Assembly (NCBI GenBank): GCA_035627615.1
Contig: DASPLL010000026.1
Span: forward strand, 79,999 to 143,998
From: BRH-c25 sp035627615
GTDB lineage: Bacteria > Bacillota > Clostridia > Lutisporales > Lutisporaceae
Reading direction: 5' to 3'
Length of the DNA: 64,000 nt
Shown: piece by piece, positions 44,904 to 53,852 of the stretch
How positions within the stretch are numbered: position 1 is the first letter of the stretch
How the letters are laid out: every line of letters begins with the position of its first letter
Made by a program: the position numbers and the translations under genes
Notes under the pieces: model-generated
Told to the model about the DNA's origin: nothing
Database searches by the model: none
The model's input: the letters and a program-made list of their open reading frames with translations, nothing else

Positions 44904-45791
44904 TTAAATCTTAGTGTTTGTTTTGAAGGGCTCAAGATGTGCTATGACTTGAGCATTCCAGTTAATTTCTTCTCGTATCTTTTCTTCAATACTATGAATC
45001 AATTTATGGGATTCCTCAACACTCATGTATGGCTCAGTCATAATGTGCATATCGATATGCAAATCATTTTCACTACCGCGACTCCTTATATTATGGGTAT
45101 CCTTGACCTGCTCAAAACTAAGAGCAATATCTTTGATTTTTTCTGTATCAACAGCAGCTTTGTCAACCAACACATCACTATTATCCTTAAATATCTCACA
45201 AGCAGCAACAATTATGAAACCAGCTACAATCAGAGATGCTATTGGGTCAATAATTGGAGGCAATCCTATTTTGATACATATCAGAGTTACAAGTACCCCA
45301 ACTGAAACATAAATATCACTTCTTGTATGCATAGAGTCTGATATTAAAATTTGACTACCAAGGCTTTTGCCTTTTTTATATTCAAATACACTCACGAATA
45401 TATTTATGCAAAGTGTGGCTAGAAGCATCACTAGGCTCTCAAATGTAATGCTTGGTATTACTGGATTTATTATCTTATTTATTGCATCAATAATTATTTT
45501 TCCACCAATAAAGAAAAGCATGCCTGATATGAATAATCCTGTAAGTGTCTCAAACTTTCTGTGTCCATAAGGATGATCCTCATCAACTGGTTTGGATGCC
45601 AATCTTATTCCTATAAGACCTACTACATTGGAAGAACTATCAGTCAAAGAGTGAAATCCATCTGCGGTCATGCTTGCACTATAAATAATTGTGCCAATGA
45701 ATATTTTCAGTACCGCTACTCCGAGATTCGCAAAAAGGATAATCCAGAGTACCTGCCTTACTTTTTTGTAAATTTCTATTGTCAAAATCAT
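44904..45791 (-). CDS. Cation diffusion facilitator (CDF) family metal transporter
   Basis: 295 residues with six membrane helices and a cytoplasmic C-terminal domain. Metal-binding motifs: SMTADGFHSLTDSSSN (helix 2), HPYGHRKFE (between helices 2 and 3) and SDSMHTRSDI (helix 5), matching the FieF/YdfM zinc/iron/manganese exporters. It works by proton antiport in the cytoplasmic membrane. The histidine and aspartate ligands are all present, so it should be functional in spite of the decayed neighbourhood. Confidence 0.92.
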   Translation of the reverse strand: MILTIEIYKKVRQVLWIILFANLGVAVLKIFIGTIIYSASMTADGFHSLTDSSSNVVGLIGIRLASKPVDEDHPYGHRKFETLTGLFISGMLFFIGGKIIIDAINKIINPVIPSITFESLVMLLATLCINIFVSVFEYKKGKSLGSQILISDSMHTRSDIYVSVGVLVTLICIKIGLPPIIDPIASLIVAGFIIVAACEIFKDNSDVLVDKAAVDTEKIKDIALSFEQVKDTHNIRSRGSENDLHIDMHIMTEPYMSVEESHKLIHSIEEKIREEINWNAQVIAHLEPFKTNTKI

Positions 45792-45825
45792 CTATCCCCT
45801 CAATGTTTTTTGCCCTGTACGATCT

Positions 45826-46176
45826 CTATCCTTCCAGTAATGCCTCAAAATATGGTTTAAAACTTTTGAAAGCAGGCATGTCAAGCTTATACTTTTCCCC
45901 TTCTTTTAAAATATCATAGTACATTGATCTCATCTCTTCAGGTGAACCTGACACATGACCCACAAACATTCTTCTCATTTCTTCAGAATTCAGCAGTTTT
46001 TGGGTAATGGGTACCAATAAAAAAAGCGGTAAATAATAATAACTTGTAGGTGCAATTTTTGATGGATTAATATCTTCAACTTTACATGTTTCAAATGCTT
46101 CCCTCATGGCAATATAAAACTGTTTGATTGTATCCTTTGTCCCTATACACAAAATCCTCATTTGGGTAGGTCTCAT
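45826..46176 (-). pseudogene. Probable C-terminal fragment of a ketopantoate reductase-like protein
   Basis: 116 residues starting MRPTQMRILCIGTKDTIKQF. The core TYYYLPLFLL-like segment, SEEMRRMFVGHV, SPEEMRSMYYDIL and DMPAF resemble the ApbA C-terminal domain of clostridial PanE-like enzymes. The NAD-binding N-terminal domain is missing, so it is either a remnant or a free-standing domain. The family call is tentative. Confidence 0.4.
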
Positions 46177-46202
46177 GGTTATACCCCCTTAATGATAATA
46201 AA

Positions 46203-46248
46203 AATACCTGTGGCACCATAATTTATTAATTATAGTCCCACAGGTATT
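46203..46248. terminator. Inverted repeat between the fragment gene and the cupin gene
   Basis: AATACCTGTGG (46203-46213)/CCACAGGTATT (46238-46248). It lies upstream of the minus-strand fragment gene, where an intact gene would not need a terminator, consistent with deletion of neighbouring DNA. The remaining ~230 nt to the cupin gene are AT-rich without other features. Confidence 0.5.
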
Positions 46249-46480
46249 CTTTCCTGCTGCCAGCTCTTCTGCCAGCCCAGCCCCACACACTTTTAAAAAA
46301 TGTATCGCCTGCTCTATTTATATATATTTACTTAAGTTAATAATAGTTTATGCTAAATAGTTTAAATTTGTCAATGTTTTTTGTAATATTTTACATATTT
46401 TTTATATTCAGTGAGGCTTTGCACTTTCTTAACGCTTAGAACATACAATGATATAAAAGTCTATGAAAGGAATGAAAAAT

Positions 46481-47341
46481 TTGAATAAAATGTATCCATG
46501 CCCATATTACATGAATAATAAAATGTATCCATGTCAATTCTGTATCAAAGCACTAAATCAAGAATATGACTTAGATAATCAATATAATCCATATTATTAC
46601 GATACAGAAGATGATTCTTTTACAAAGATAAAGGATTATGGTCCAAAACCCTTTGTGGTTAATATTGAGGAGGTAACAAAAGAAAATAATACTTTTCGAA
46701 CTGCATTATGGACAGGAGAGCATTTACAGCTCACTTTAATGAGTATCAAGGTTGGAGAAGATATCGGCTTGGAAATCCATCCTCATCTTGATCAATTCAT
46801 TCGTATTGAAGAAGGTCAAGGACTTGTTAAAATGGGTGTTAGAAAAGATAAGCTAGATTTTCAACAAAAAGTCTATGATGACTATGCATTCATTATACCC
46901 GCTGGAACATGGCATAATCTAGTAAATACAGGTACTAAGCCTCTCAAATTATACTCTATTTATGCACCACCCCAGCATCCAAAAGGTACAGTTCATAAAA
47001 CCAAAGCTGATGCAGAAGAGAACCATGCGGATACAGTTGCTCCTGTGAATCCACTTATTCCACCTTCTAAAACGAGCTTTACAACAAAAGAGGCTATGGC
47101 AATAGCTAAAACACTTGGTATTGATTTCAACAAAGTCAAGTTCGATATAGAACAATTCAGGATGGGGCTTGATACAGAACTGGAACATGGTAGAAAATAT
47201 TATCCTACAAACGTAACGGGCGATGACCCGATTACAACAGGAAAAATTGCACTTGCCCATCTAACAGAATTCCCGGATTATTACACAAGATTAAAAAAGC
47301 TTGAAGAAGAAGCAAAGGCTTACTGGGCCACACAACTATAA
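46481..47341 (+). CDS. Cupin-domain protein with C-terminal DUF5661-like domain
   Basis: 286 residues from TTG 46481 (AAAGGA 9 nt upstream). The N-terminus carries two MYPC repeats and a C-x2-C pair. A cupin domain follows with the metal ligands in IGLEIHPHLDQFIRIEEGQG and IIPAGTWHNLVNTG. The C-terminal ~85 residues, FTTKEAMAIAKTLGIDF...EHGRKYYPTNVTGDDPITTGKIALAHLTEFPDYYTRL, match the DUF5661 type. The double-domain form is common in anaerobic Firmicutes; its function is unknown. Confidence 0.85.
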   Translation: MNKMYPCPYYMNNKMYPCQFCIKALNQEYDLDNQYNPYYYDTEDDSFTKIKDYGPKPFVVNIEEVTKENNTFRTALWTGEHLQLTLMSIKVGEDIGLEIHPHLDQFIRIEEGQGLVKMGVRKDKLDFQQKVYDDYAFIIPAGTWHNLVNTGTKPLKLYSIYAPPQHPKGTVHKTKADAEENHADTVAPVNPLIPPSKTSFTTKEAMAIAKTLGIDFNKVKFDIEQFRMGLDTELEHGRKYYPTNVTGDDPITTGKIALAHLTEFPDYYTRLKKLEEEAKAYWATQL

Positions 47342-47346
47342 CTCCA

Positions 47347-47400
47347 TAAACAGAGGTTGCTAGTTTGCACATGCACACAACTTTAAGTAACCTCTGTTTA
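47347..47400. terminator. Terminator hairpin after the cupin gene
   Basis: TAAACAGAGGTT (47347-47358) and its perfect complement (47389-47400), 30-nt loop. It lies between the cupin gene and the convergent hydrogenase remnant. Confidence 0.65.
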
Positions 47401-47436
47401 CAGCTATTATAATTTTGCAAATAACGAATATATCTT

Positions 47437-47825
47437 TTACGGTATAGTCTGTATTGTTTTAATATGTTTGCCTCCTGTATAAATATGGGTTGCACAAGAA
47501 ATACAAGGGTCAAAAGACCGGATTGTTCTGCCTATTTCTATAGGATAATTAATATCCTTTATTGGTGTACCGATAAGCGCCTGCTCAGCAGTTCCTTTCA
47601 TAGCACTGTTGCTTCGGGTTGAAAGGTTCCAAGCAATTTGAAATCAGGATTTGACCCATCAAGAAGCGATATAATATTTCCTGAACACCCAGTCAGCTCA
47701 AGCCACACAAGATTCTTTTTTCTCAAAACACCCTGTCTGATTTGTGTCTTGACAGTATCCACAAGACTTGTGGCTGTGTTGAGCCTTTCTTTATACTCAG
47801 GGCAGGTAAGGCTTCCATTACTCAT
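47437..47825 (-). pseudogene. [NiFe]-hydrogenase remnant: small-subunit N-terminus fused out of frame to large-subunit C-terminus
   Basis: From ATG 47825 the first frame encodes about 75 residues ending in the small-subunit motif KKNLVWLELTGCSGNIISLL. It then shifts into nonsense and stops at 47598. In the overlapping frame from about 47640, WNLSTR, KGTAEQALIGTPI and RTIRSFDPCISCATH follow: the C-terminal L2 nickel ligand motif DPCxxCxxH of the large subunit, plus a short tail to the stop at 47437. Most of both subunits, including the L1 motif and most Fe-S ligands, is gone. This is an internal deletion scar of a hydrogenase operon. Confidence 0.85.
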
Positions 47826-47826
47826 T

Positions 47827-48246
47827 TCACACCAACTTTCCAACTACTTTTAATTTATTTAATATAGGCTGACCTGCATGACAGGAAGCAAATTCATTGG
47901 TTAGGTCATTGCCCGCCTTCAGACCAAAGTGTGTTGCAGCTGCCCAAGCAGCATTGTTTGTGACATCATAAACAGTACCGTTTACCGCAATATATGCCGG
48001 ATTGCCGCCATTCCCATCATACTTGGATAGCTCTTGCAATGTAAATGTTGGTTGCAACGGCGTACGTGGCTCTACTTTAGGAGTGGCTTTCATAACAGTT
48101 TCAAGCTTGAGAATTTTATCTCTTAAATGATCCAGTATCAGATTTCTTGAATAAACACATGGAGTTACATATAATAAGTTTATATCATAGTTAATTTCCG
48201 CAATAATACGATCAAGGTTTTTGCCCGAAAAATCTCGCTCTCTCAT
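47827..48246 (-). CDS. Cytochrome b5-like heme-binding domain protein
   Basis: 139 residues. N-terminal ~65 residues are charged and helical; residues ~67-139 match short bacterial cytochrome-b5-like domains (FTLQELSKYDGNGGNPAYIAVNGTVYDVT, then HFGLKAGNDLTNEF and CHAGQPIL). The His of THFGL and perhaps CHAG are candidate heme ligands. It lies directly upstream of the hydrogenase remnant, where it may have been the hydrogenase's electron partner. It has lost that partner here. Confidence 0.82.
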   Translation of the reverse strand: MRERDFSGKNLDRIIAEINYDINLLYVTPCVYSRNLILDHLRDKILKLETVMKATPKVEPRTPLQPTFTLQELSKYDGNGGNPAYIAVNGTVYDVTNNAAWAAATHFGLKAGNDLTNEFASCHAGQPILNKLKVVGKLV

Positions 48247-48323
48247 GTTTTCCCCTCCAGCAATAAATTACTATATTCAATATATTCAGCAGGAGCCGTT
48301 TTGGTGATTACACAATTATTTGC

Positions 48324-49325
48324 TTAACATATCCTGGGAAGCATCTGACCTTCTAGTATTGGGATGATACGTTTACCCCCGATAAACGTATTCATATACA
48401 CCATCCCGTGATATCCTGAAGTGAATCGCCCGATTATCTGAGCCTCGCTGCAGTTGTCAAGTGCTTTTAGTTGTCGAAGCACTTTCTCTCCGCAGCCTTT
48501 TTCAACTACAATCAGCATCCTTCCTTCGCAGGCAAGATATAAAGGATCAATTCCTAAAATATCACCAATGGCCTGCACTTCACTTTTTACTGGAACAGTC
48601 CGTTCATTAAGTTCTACATCCAACACCTGCTCTACAGCTTTTTCATTCAACGAAGTTGCGATACCGCCCCTAGTAGGATCTTTCATTAGCTTTACATGCT
48701 TAAGATTTTCACCCAAACCATTTATAAGAAAACACATAGGTGCACAGTCACTTTCCAGCTCTGTTTCAATACCCAGATCATATCTGTCTATAAGTATGGA
48801 TATGCCATGCTCCGCAATACCACCTGTTATAATGATCTCATCTCCCGGTTCTACCCGATTGGGATTATAAATTTCTGACACTATACCTATTCCTGAAGTG
48901 TTGATGAAAAGGCCATCGGCGCTTCCTCTTTCCACTACCTTGGTATCGCCGGTTACGATTTTCGCACCAGTCTGTTTGCAAACATCACTCATGGATTTTG
49001 CGATAAGGTACAGCTTTTCAATACTGAAGCCTTCTTCTATGATAAAGCCGGCACTTAAAAATAATGGCATTGCACCAGCTGTTGCAAGGTCATTAATCGT
49101 ACCACATATAGCCAATTTTCCTATGTTTCCTCCTCTAAAAAATAAGGGTTTTACAACAAAACTGTCAGTTGTATAAGCAAGTTGATTCTGCCTGGCTTCA
49201 AAGACGAAGGAATCGATCATTGTATTCGAGAGCGGATCATTAAAATATTGATAAAATACATTTCGAATTAGCCTCTGTGTATCGGCACCACCATCGCCAT
49301 GAGAAAGCTTGATTTTCTCATCCAT
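48324..49325 (-). CDS. hypE: Hydrogenase expression/formation protein HypE
   Basis: 333 residues from ATG 49325, overlapping the hypD stop by 8 nt and preceded by GGGGATAGG. AIRS/PurM-like ATPase fold, N-terminal LSHGDGG and the invariant C-terminal PRIC whose cysteine is carbamoylated and dehydrated to thiocyanate. HypE supplies the CN ligands of the NiFe centre. Intact. Confidence 0.94.
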   Translation of the reverse strand: MDEKIKLSHGDGGADTQRLIRNVFYQYFNDPLSNTMIDSFVFEARQNQLAYTTDSFVVKPLFFRGGNIGKLAICGTINDLATAGAMPLFLSAGFIIEEGFSIEKLYLIAKSMSDVCKQTGAKIVTGDTKVVERGSADGLFINTSGIGIVSEIYNPNRVEPGDEIIITGGIAEHGISILIDRYDLGIETELESDCAPMCFLINGLGENLKHVKLMKDPTRGGIATSLNEKAVEQVLDVELNERTVPVKSEVQAIGDILGIDPLYLACEGRMLIVVEKGCGEKVLRQLKALDNCSEAQIIGRFTSGYHGMVYMNTFIGGKRIIPILEGQMLPRIC

Positions 49326-50400
49326 TTTTCCTATCCCCTCCATACCTGAAGTGCGCCGCACATGCGCCTTCCGAAGATACCATACATGGACCTAAGGGAT
49401 GTTCCGGTGTGCAGCCTGACCCAAAAAGACTACATTGGTAAGGCAGTTTTAATCCCAAAAGGATTTCGCTGCAAAGACAGTTCACAGGGCTTGAGTATTG
49501 CTCTGCCTGTATTTTGAACCTCTTGACCGCATTCAGATGCTCATACTGATCATTCAGCACCAAGGCTGAATCCCTGATGGTGCCAATTCCTCTCCACACT
49601 CCGTCAGTTATATCAAATACTTCATTTATCATTCGTTGAGCTATCGTATTACCAGTGGAACTAACACACCGCTTATATAAATTCACAAACTCTATATGCC
49701 TTTTTCCACTAAGCTGCTCAAGCAGCAGACATATCCCTGCTGCTATATCTTGACCCTCAAAACCGCATACTACAGCAGGTACACCAAATTCCTCTGTGAT
49801 AAATCTAAAATGTTCTGCTCCTTTGATCGATGCCACATGACCGGGGCAAATCATTGCATTGATTTTATTTCTCTCATCCTGCAGGATAAACCGGATAGCT
49901 GGCTCCATGCGTTTTAACGCTGTCAGAAAGAACAGATTATCAAGTCCTCTTGCACTTGCCAGCTTCACTGTCACCGCAATTAGCGGCGCTGTGGTTTCAA
50001 ATCCCACTGCTACAAATACGACTAACTTATCTCTATTATTTGCAGCGATAGTTAGTGCATCTTCCGGTGAATAGACAACAGTTATTTTGGAGCCTTGCGC
50101 CTGTTTATCTGACAGGCTATTGTAAGTTCCTTTCACCTTCATCATATCTCCAAAGGTGACAAGAATCACATCTTCGATATCTGATATTGATATCGCTATA
50201 TCTATATAAGATTCAGGGGTAACGCAAACAGGACAACCTGGTCCGGACAAAAGCAGTACTTCTTTTGGGAGCAAATACCTTATACCAGATTTTGAAATTG
50301 TACGTGTATGTGTTCCACAAACCTCCATAATACGAATACTCTGACCGGATATATCTTCAAAACCCCTATTTAAACGCTCTATGATTCTATTATCATTCAT
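49318..50400 (-). CDS. hypD: Hydrogenase formation protein HypD
   Basis: 360 residues. The HypD motifs MEVCGTHTRTISKSGIRYLLP, LSGPGCPVCVTP and the C-terminal cysteine-rich region that holds the [4Fe-4S] cluster are present. HypD with HypC is the scaffold on which Fe(CN)2CO is built. It overlaps hypC at its start and hypE at its end, so translation is coupled. Confidence 0.95.
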   Translation of the reverse strand: MNDNRIIERLNRGFEDISGQSIRIMEVCGTHTRTISKSGIRYLLPKEVLLLSGPGCPVCVTPESYIDIAISISDIEDVILVTFGDMMKVKGTYNSLSDKQAQGSKITVVYSPEDALTIAANNRDKLVVFVAVGFETTAPLIAVTVKLASARGLDNLFFLTALKRMEPAIRFILQDERNKINAMICPGHVASIKGAEHFRFITEEFGVPAVVCGFEGQDIAAGICLLLEQLSGKRHIEFVNLYKRCVSSTGNTIAQRMINEVFDITDGVWRGIGTIRDSALVLNDQYEHLNAVKRFKIQAEQYSSPVNCLCSEILLGLKLPYQCSLFGSGCTPEHPLGPCMVSSEGACAAHFRYGGDRKNG

Positions 50401-50620
50401 TTCCTGTACCCTCTAGCATTTCATAAAGAGTCTCATTTAAAAATCGAAAATATTCCATGTCTATTTTTTCAATAGCAAAGCCTGCATGAACCAATATGCA
50501 GTCACCTGGTATAGGAGAATCAATCAACTGAATATTTATCCTTTGCCGCACACCCATTGTTTCCGCCCATGCGTACATTTCATCAATGGTTACAATTCTT
50601 GCCGGAACTGCCAGACACAT
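50393..50620 (-). CDS. hypC: Hydrogenase assembly chaperone HypC
   Basis: 75 residues beginning MCLAVPARIVTID, with the essential Cys2 of HypC/HybG proteins. AAAGGAGGGG precedes the ATG. It starts inside the 3' end of hypF and overlaps hypD. It carries the Fe(CN)2CO unit to the large subunit precursor. Confidence 0.95.
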   Translation of the reverse strand: MCLAVPARIVTIDEMYAWAETMGVRQRINIQLIDSPIPGDCILVHAGFAIEKIDMEYFRFLNETLYEMLEGTGNE

Positions 50621-52882
50621 AATTCCCCTCCTTTGCCATTTGAGCTGCAGCTACTACTTGCCCAAAGGCAATCCCCCCGTCATTAGCTGGTATATTCATA
50701 TTGTGATAAGTATTAAAGCCACACTCTTTTAGACCTCGCTTCATGTTTTTTAGCAGATAAGCGTTTTCAAACACACCACCACTTAAAACTATATTGTTAA
50801 TGCCGCATCTGTTTCTTATATTACAAACACCTTCTATAGTAGCTTCACAAACTGTATTGTGGAATTTTGCTGATATATATGAAGCTGTCTTCTCATCCTT
50901 CACATCTCTTAAAATACCTGATAATATTTCCTCATATCCGATTTCTAACTTCTCTTCTTTTTCATCGATGGAATACGAATAAAAATCTGTTACATCAGGT
51001 TCTATTGCCCTTTCCAGTTCAATAGCTGCCTGAGCGTCATAAGTAATATGCGTTCTTCTCATGACAAGTGCAGATACACAGTCAAACAATCTTCCCATAC
51101 TTGACGATTTGAAACAGTTAATATTATTACTGATTGCGCTTTCTATAGTTTTGACTTTTAAACTAGTAACACTGCTCAGAAACTCCTCACTGTCAACGCC
51201 TATAGAATATAAATAGGAGGCAGCTGATTTCCAAGGTTCTCTAATAGCACTATCCCCACCCTGCAAAGTTGCGTACTTCCAGTGCCCAACCCGCGAGAAC
51301 TTACCCTTTGAACCAACAAGAAATTCCCCCCCCATATAGCTCCATCTGTTCCTAATCCTGTTCCATCATATATAATTCCTATTGCATCCTCTATCAGGCC
51401 ATTTTCCGCCATGCAATCGGCCATATGCGCATGATGATGCTGTATAGCGATTCTTTCGGCAGACTGCTTCATAACACACTGTGTGGAAAGATATCCGGTA
51501 TGCAAGTCATGTGCAATAATTTGCGGTTCTGCACCAAGCATTACTTTTATGTTCTTCATTACCTGAAGATATTCTTCGTATGAATTCATGTCATCTAGGT
51601 TGCCTAGATACTGCGTGGAATGGGCATAACCCTTATGCAATAGACATAGTGATGATTTTTGTTCTGCACCCATTGCCATAATTTCGCTGTCTGAATCTAT
51701 CTGTAAGGTAGAAGGGGAATACCCTCTTGCACTTCTGCTTACCATTACTTCCTCATCAACAACCCGAACTACCGAATCATCTATTGGAGTAAGTATTTCT
51801 CTGTCATGTGCAAGGAAAAAATCCACTATATCATTGAGTTTTTCAAATGCCTCCCCATCCTTGTAGCATATAGGCATCCCACTGACATTTCCACTGGTCA
51901 TAATAAGGTATTGAACTTCATCTTGAAAGAGTAGGTGATGTAGTGGTGTATAGGGGAGCATGACTCCAAGACTGTTAATCCCTGGAGCAATATTGTGAGG
52001 TAGCATTTCCGGAAATCTCTTTTCAAGCAGTACAATGGGCCTCTGTCTGCCTGTAAGTGTTTCTTCCTCTTTATCAGTTACCTTACAGATTAACTTGGCA
52101 GATTCTAGACTTGCTGCCATTATAGCCAATGGTCTGTCCGGTCTCCTTTTCCTTTTGCGCAGCAGGTCTATTGCTTTCTCATCCTGTGCATTACAGGCAA
52201 TGTGATACCCACCAATCCCTTTAATACCAATCAATCTACCTTCATGAAGCAGTTGTTTGGCAGCTGCAAAAGGATTAATACTGTCTATTGGTCTACCTTT
52301 CCTGTCAAGCAGGGCAAGCTTTGGCCCGCAATCAGGACAGCAGTTTGTTTGGGCATGAAATCGCCTATTGTCGGGATTTTCATATTCACTCCTGCATGCA
52401 GGACACATTTCAAAGGCTGACATTGAAGTATTGGCCCTGTCGTAGGGTAGTGTCTTTATGATAGAGTATCTGGGACCACAAGATGTGCAGTTTGTAAAAG
52501 GATACGCATACCTTCGATTCATCTTATCCTGGATTTCCTTTATGCATTCATCACAAATCGCCGTATCAGGAGGGATAAATCCTTGAAGCTGGCTGTCTGT
52601 TGAACTACTGATAATGGAGAAACTATTGTATGCTTCATAACACTCATATTTAATCTTTATATTGTGTATTTTTGCACCAGAAGGCGGATTTTCCAGCAAT
52701 GCTGATAGAAATTCCCGAATGTTTTTTTTGCTGCCTGCAATCTCCATGACTACAGTTGTACCCTTATTGCCTACCCATCCTCCTAGGTTGAGTTGTCTTG
52801 CTTCTTTATAAATATGAGGCCTCATTCCCACACCCTGAACAATACCAGTTATATGAACAGCGTACCTTTTCAAATCATTCAT
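50583..52882 (-). pseudogene. hypF: Carbamoyltransferase HypF, split by a frameshift in a G8 tract
   Basis: The first frame (52882 to 51200) encodes an acylphosphatase domain (HITGIVQGVGMRPHIYKEA), two zinc-finger pairs (CDEC...CTSC, CPAC...CPDC), a YrdC-like domain and the start of the Kae1-like domain (HHHAHMADCMAEN). It departs at IWGG. The second frame (51335 to 50583) supplies the rest (GGEFLVGSKG...NIVLSGGVFENAYLL...NDGGIAFGQ). Together they make a full ~765-residue HypF. The break is at a run of eight G (51326-51333); nine or six would restore the frame. It may be a real mutation, slippage-prone phase variation or a sequencing error. Confidence 0.9.
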
Positions 52883-53135
52883 CTAAAGACTCACCTTCGA
52901 TGCTCTTAATAACCGCATTGAGTTTGCCGACATCCTGCTTTTCAGCAATAATTACTGTCCAGTCGCCCAACAGGTTATTGCGTCGCTCGCTGAAATGTTC
53001 ACGAAGACTGCTTTCACTGATATGGCTATCTCTATTAACAGCTATATTTACTTTATTTATTTTTAACATATTGCTTTCCCGGCAAAGCTTCAACAGTGCG
53101 TCATATATTCTTTCATTCAGAAAAGTATCGTGCAT
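52875..53135 (-). CDS. Short HypA-like hydrogenase nickel protein lacking the zinc finger
   Basis: 86 residues beginning MHDTFLNERIYDALLKLC, in the operon place of HypA, with the Met1-His2 nickel-binding start and the KINKVNIAV strand of HypA. The normal two CxxC zinc-finger pairs are absent and the protein is about 25-30 residues shorter than HypA. It overlaps hypF by 8 nt. It could be a minimal HypA variant or another small maturation factor. Confidence 0.5.
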   Translation of the reverse strand: MHDTFLNERIYDALLKLCRESNMLKINKVNIAVNRDSHISESSLREHFSERRNNLLGDWTVIIAEKQDVGKLNAVIKSIEGESLDE

Positions 53136-53136
53136 T

Positions 53137-53586
53137 TTATACCTCCTTTACAATTTCATAAATAATCCTCTCAATATCAAGACAAATGTCATTGAATTTG
53201 CCTTTCAGTGCTTCACTCAGCTCACATCCAAACCCGGCTTCTGCTATTTCAATTCCAATAAAGCAGCCTTTTAGTGGCTTTGAGTACAATCTCATCAAGT
53301 CAAAAACGCTCATATCATGCTGAGAGCTGGTTTCTCCATATGCAGTAACCGCTTCCTGCAACTTACATGAATGAACGCTTCCAGCTGCTCCTCCTGAATA
53401 TGCAGCATCCAGAATAATAACAAAGTTATCTTCCTCTAGCTGGTGAAAGCAAAACTGAAAATCGGTTTCTCCTATAACAACTTCAATCCCCATTGATTCC
53501 AGTTTGTATCTTATGTTTTCCAGAACCGCTATAGCAATCCCGTCATCCATCATAAGCCTGTTTCCAATGCCTATAGCTTTTATCAT
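53137..53586 (-). CDS. Hydrogenase maturation protease (HybD/HycI family)
   Basis: 149 residues from ATG 53586. N-terminal GIGNRLMMDDGIAIAV with the metal-binding Asp, GETDFQF in place of the Glu motif, ILDAAYSGGAAG with the second Asp, and SQHDMS with the His ligand. The enzyme removes the C-terminal tail of the large subunit after nickel insertion. It is the first gene of the hyp block and 1 nt from the HypA-like gene. Its native substrate is the large subunit that is deleted nearby, unless another hydrogenase exists elsewhere. Confidence 0.88.
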   Translation of the reverse strand: MIKAIGIGNRLMMDDGIAIAVLENIRYKLESMGIEVVIGETDFQFCFHQLEEDNFVIILDAAYSGGAAGSVHSCKLQEAVTAYGETSSQHDMSVFDLMRLYSKPLKGCFIGIEIAEAGFGCELSEALKGKFNDICLDIERIIYEIVKEV

Positions 53587-53607
53587 GTCATAAAACAACC
53601 CCATCAA

Positions 53608-53852
53608 ACTATTCTTGAGTTATTACACCACTAAATATATATGCTGATATTGACATGAAAATTTGAAAACCTTCAAAGAATAACCATAATATTCTTAGAG
53701 AGGATATGTTTTGTGACACTTTTTGAGAATCCTTTTGTGGTAAATGTTTCAACAAAGTGTATAACGAAGAGTTAGCTTAGCACTTCGAGTTGATGTCGCA
53801 GGAGAACTTGAGGTGACTATCGTATATGAGGCTCACGCAAAGGTAACGAATA
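53608..53852. other. Intergenic region upstream of the hyp block and the IS256 remnant
   Basis: No gene recognised. It should hold the leftward promoter of the protease-hyp operon. The IS256 N-terminal coding part that should lie in 53770-53852 is not recognisable. Confidence 0.3.

Noticed and set aside
47598..47843. Intact 81-residue protein gene of unknown function
   Set aside because: Its C-terminal part is out-of-frame large-subunit sequence and its middle is the hydrogenase small-subunit motif; it is a deletion product, not an independent gene.
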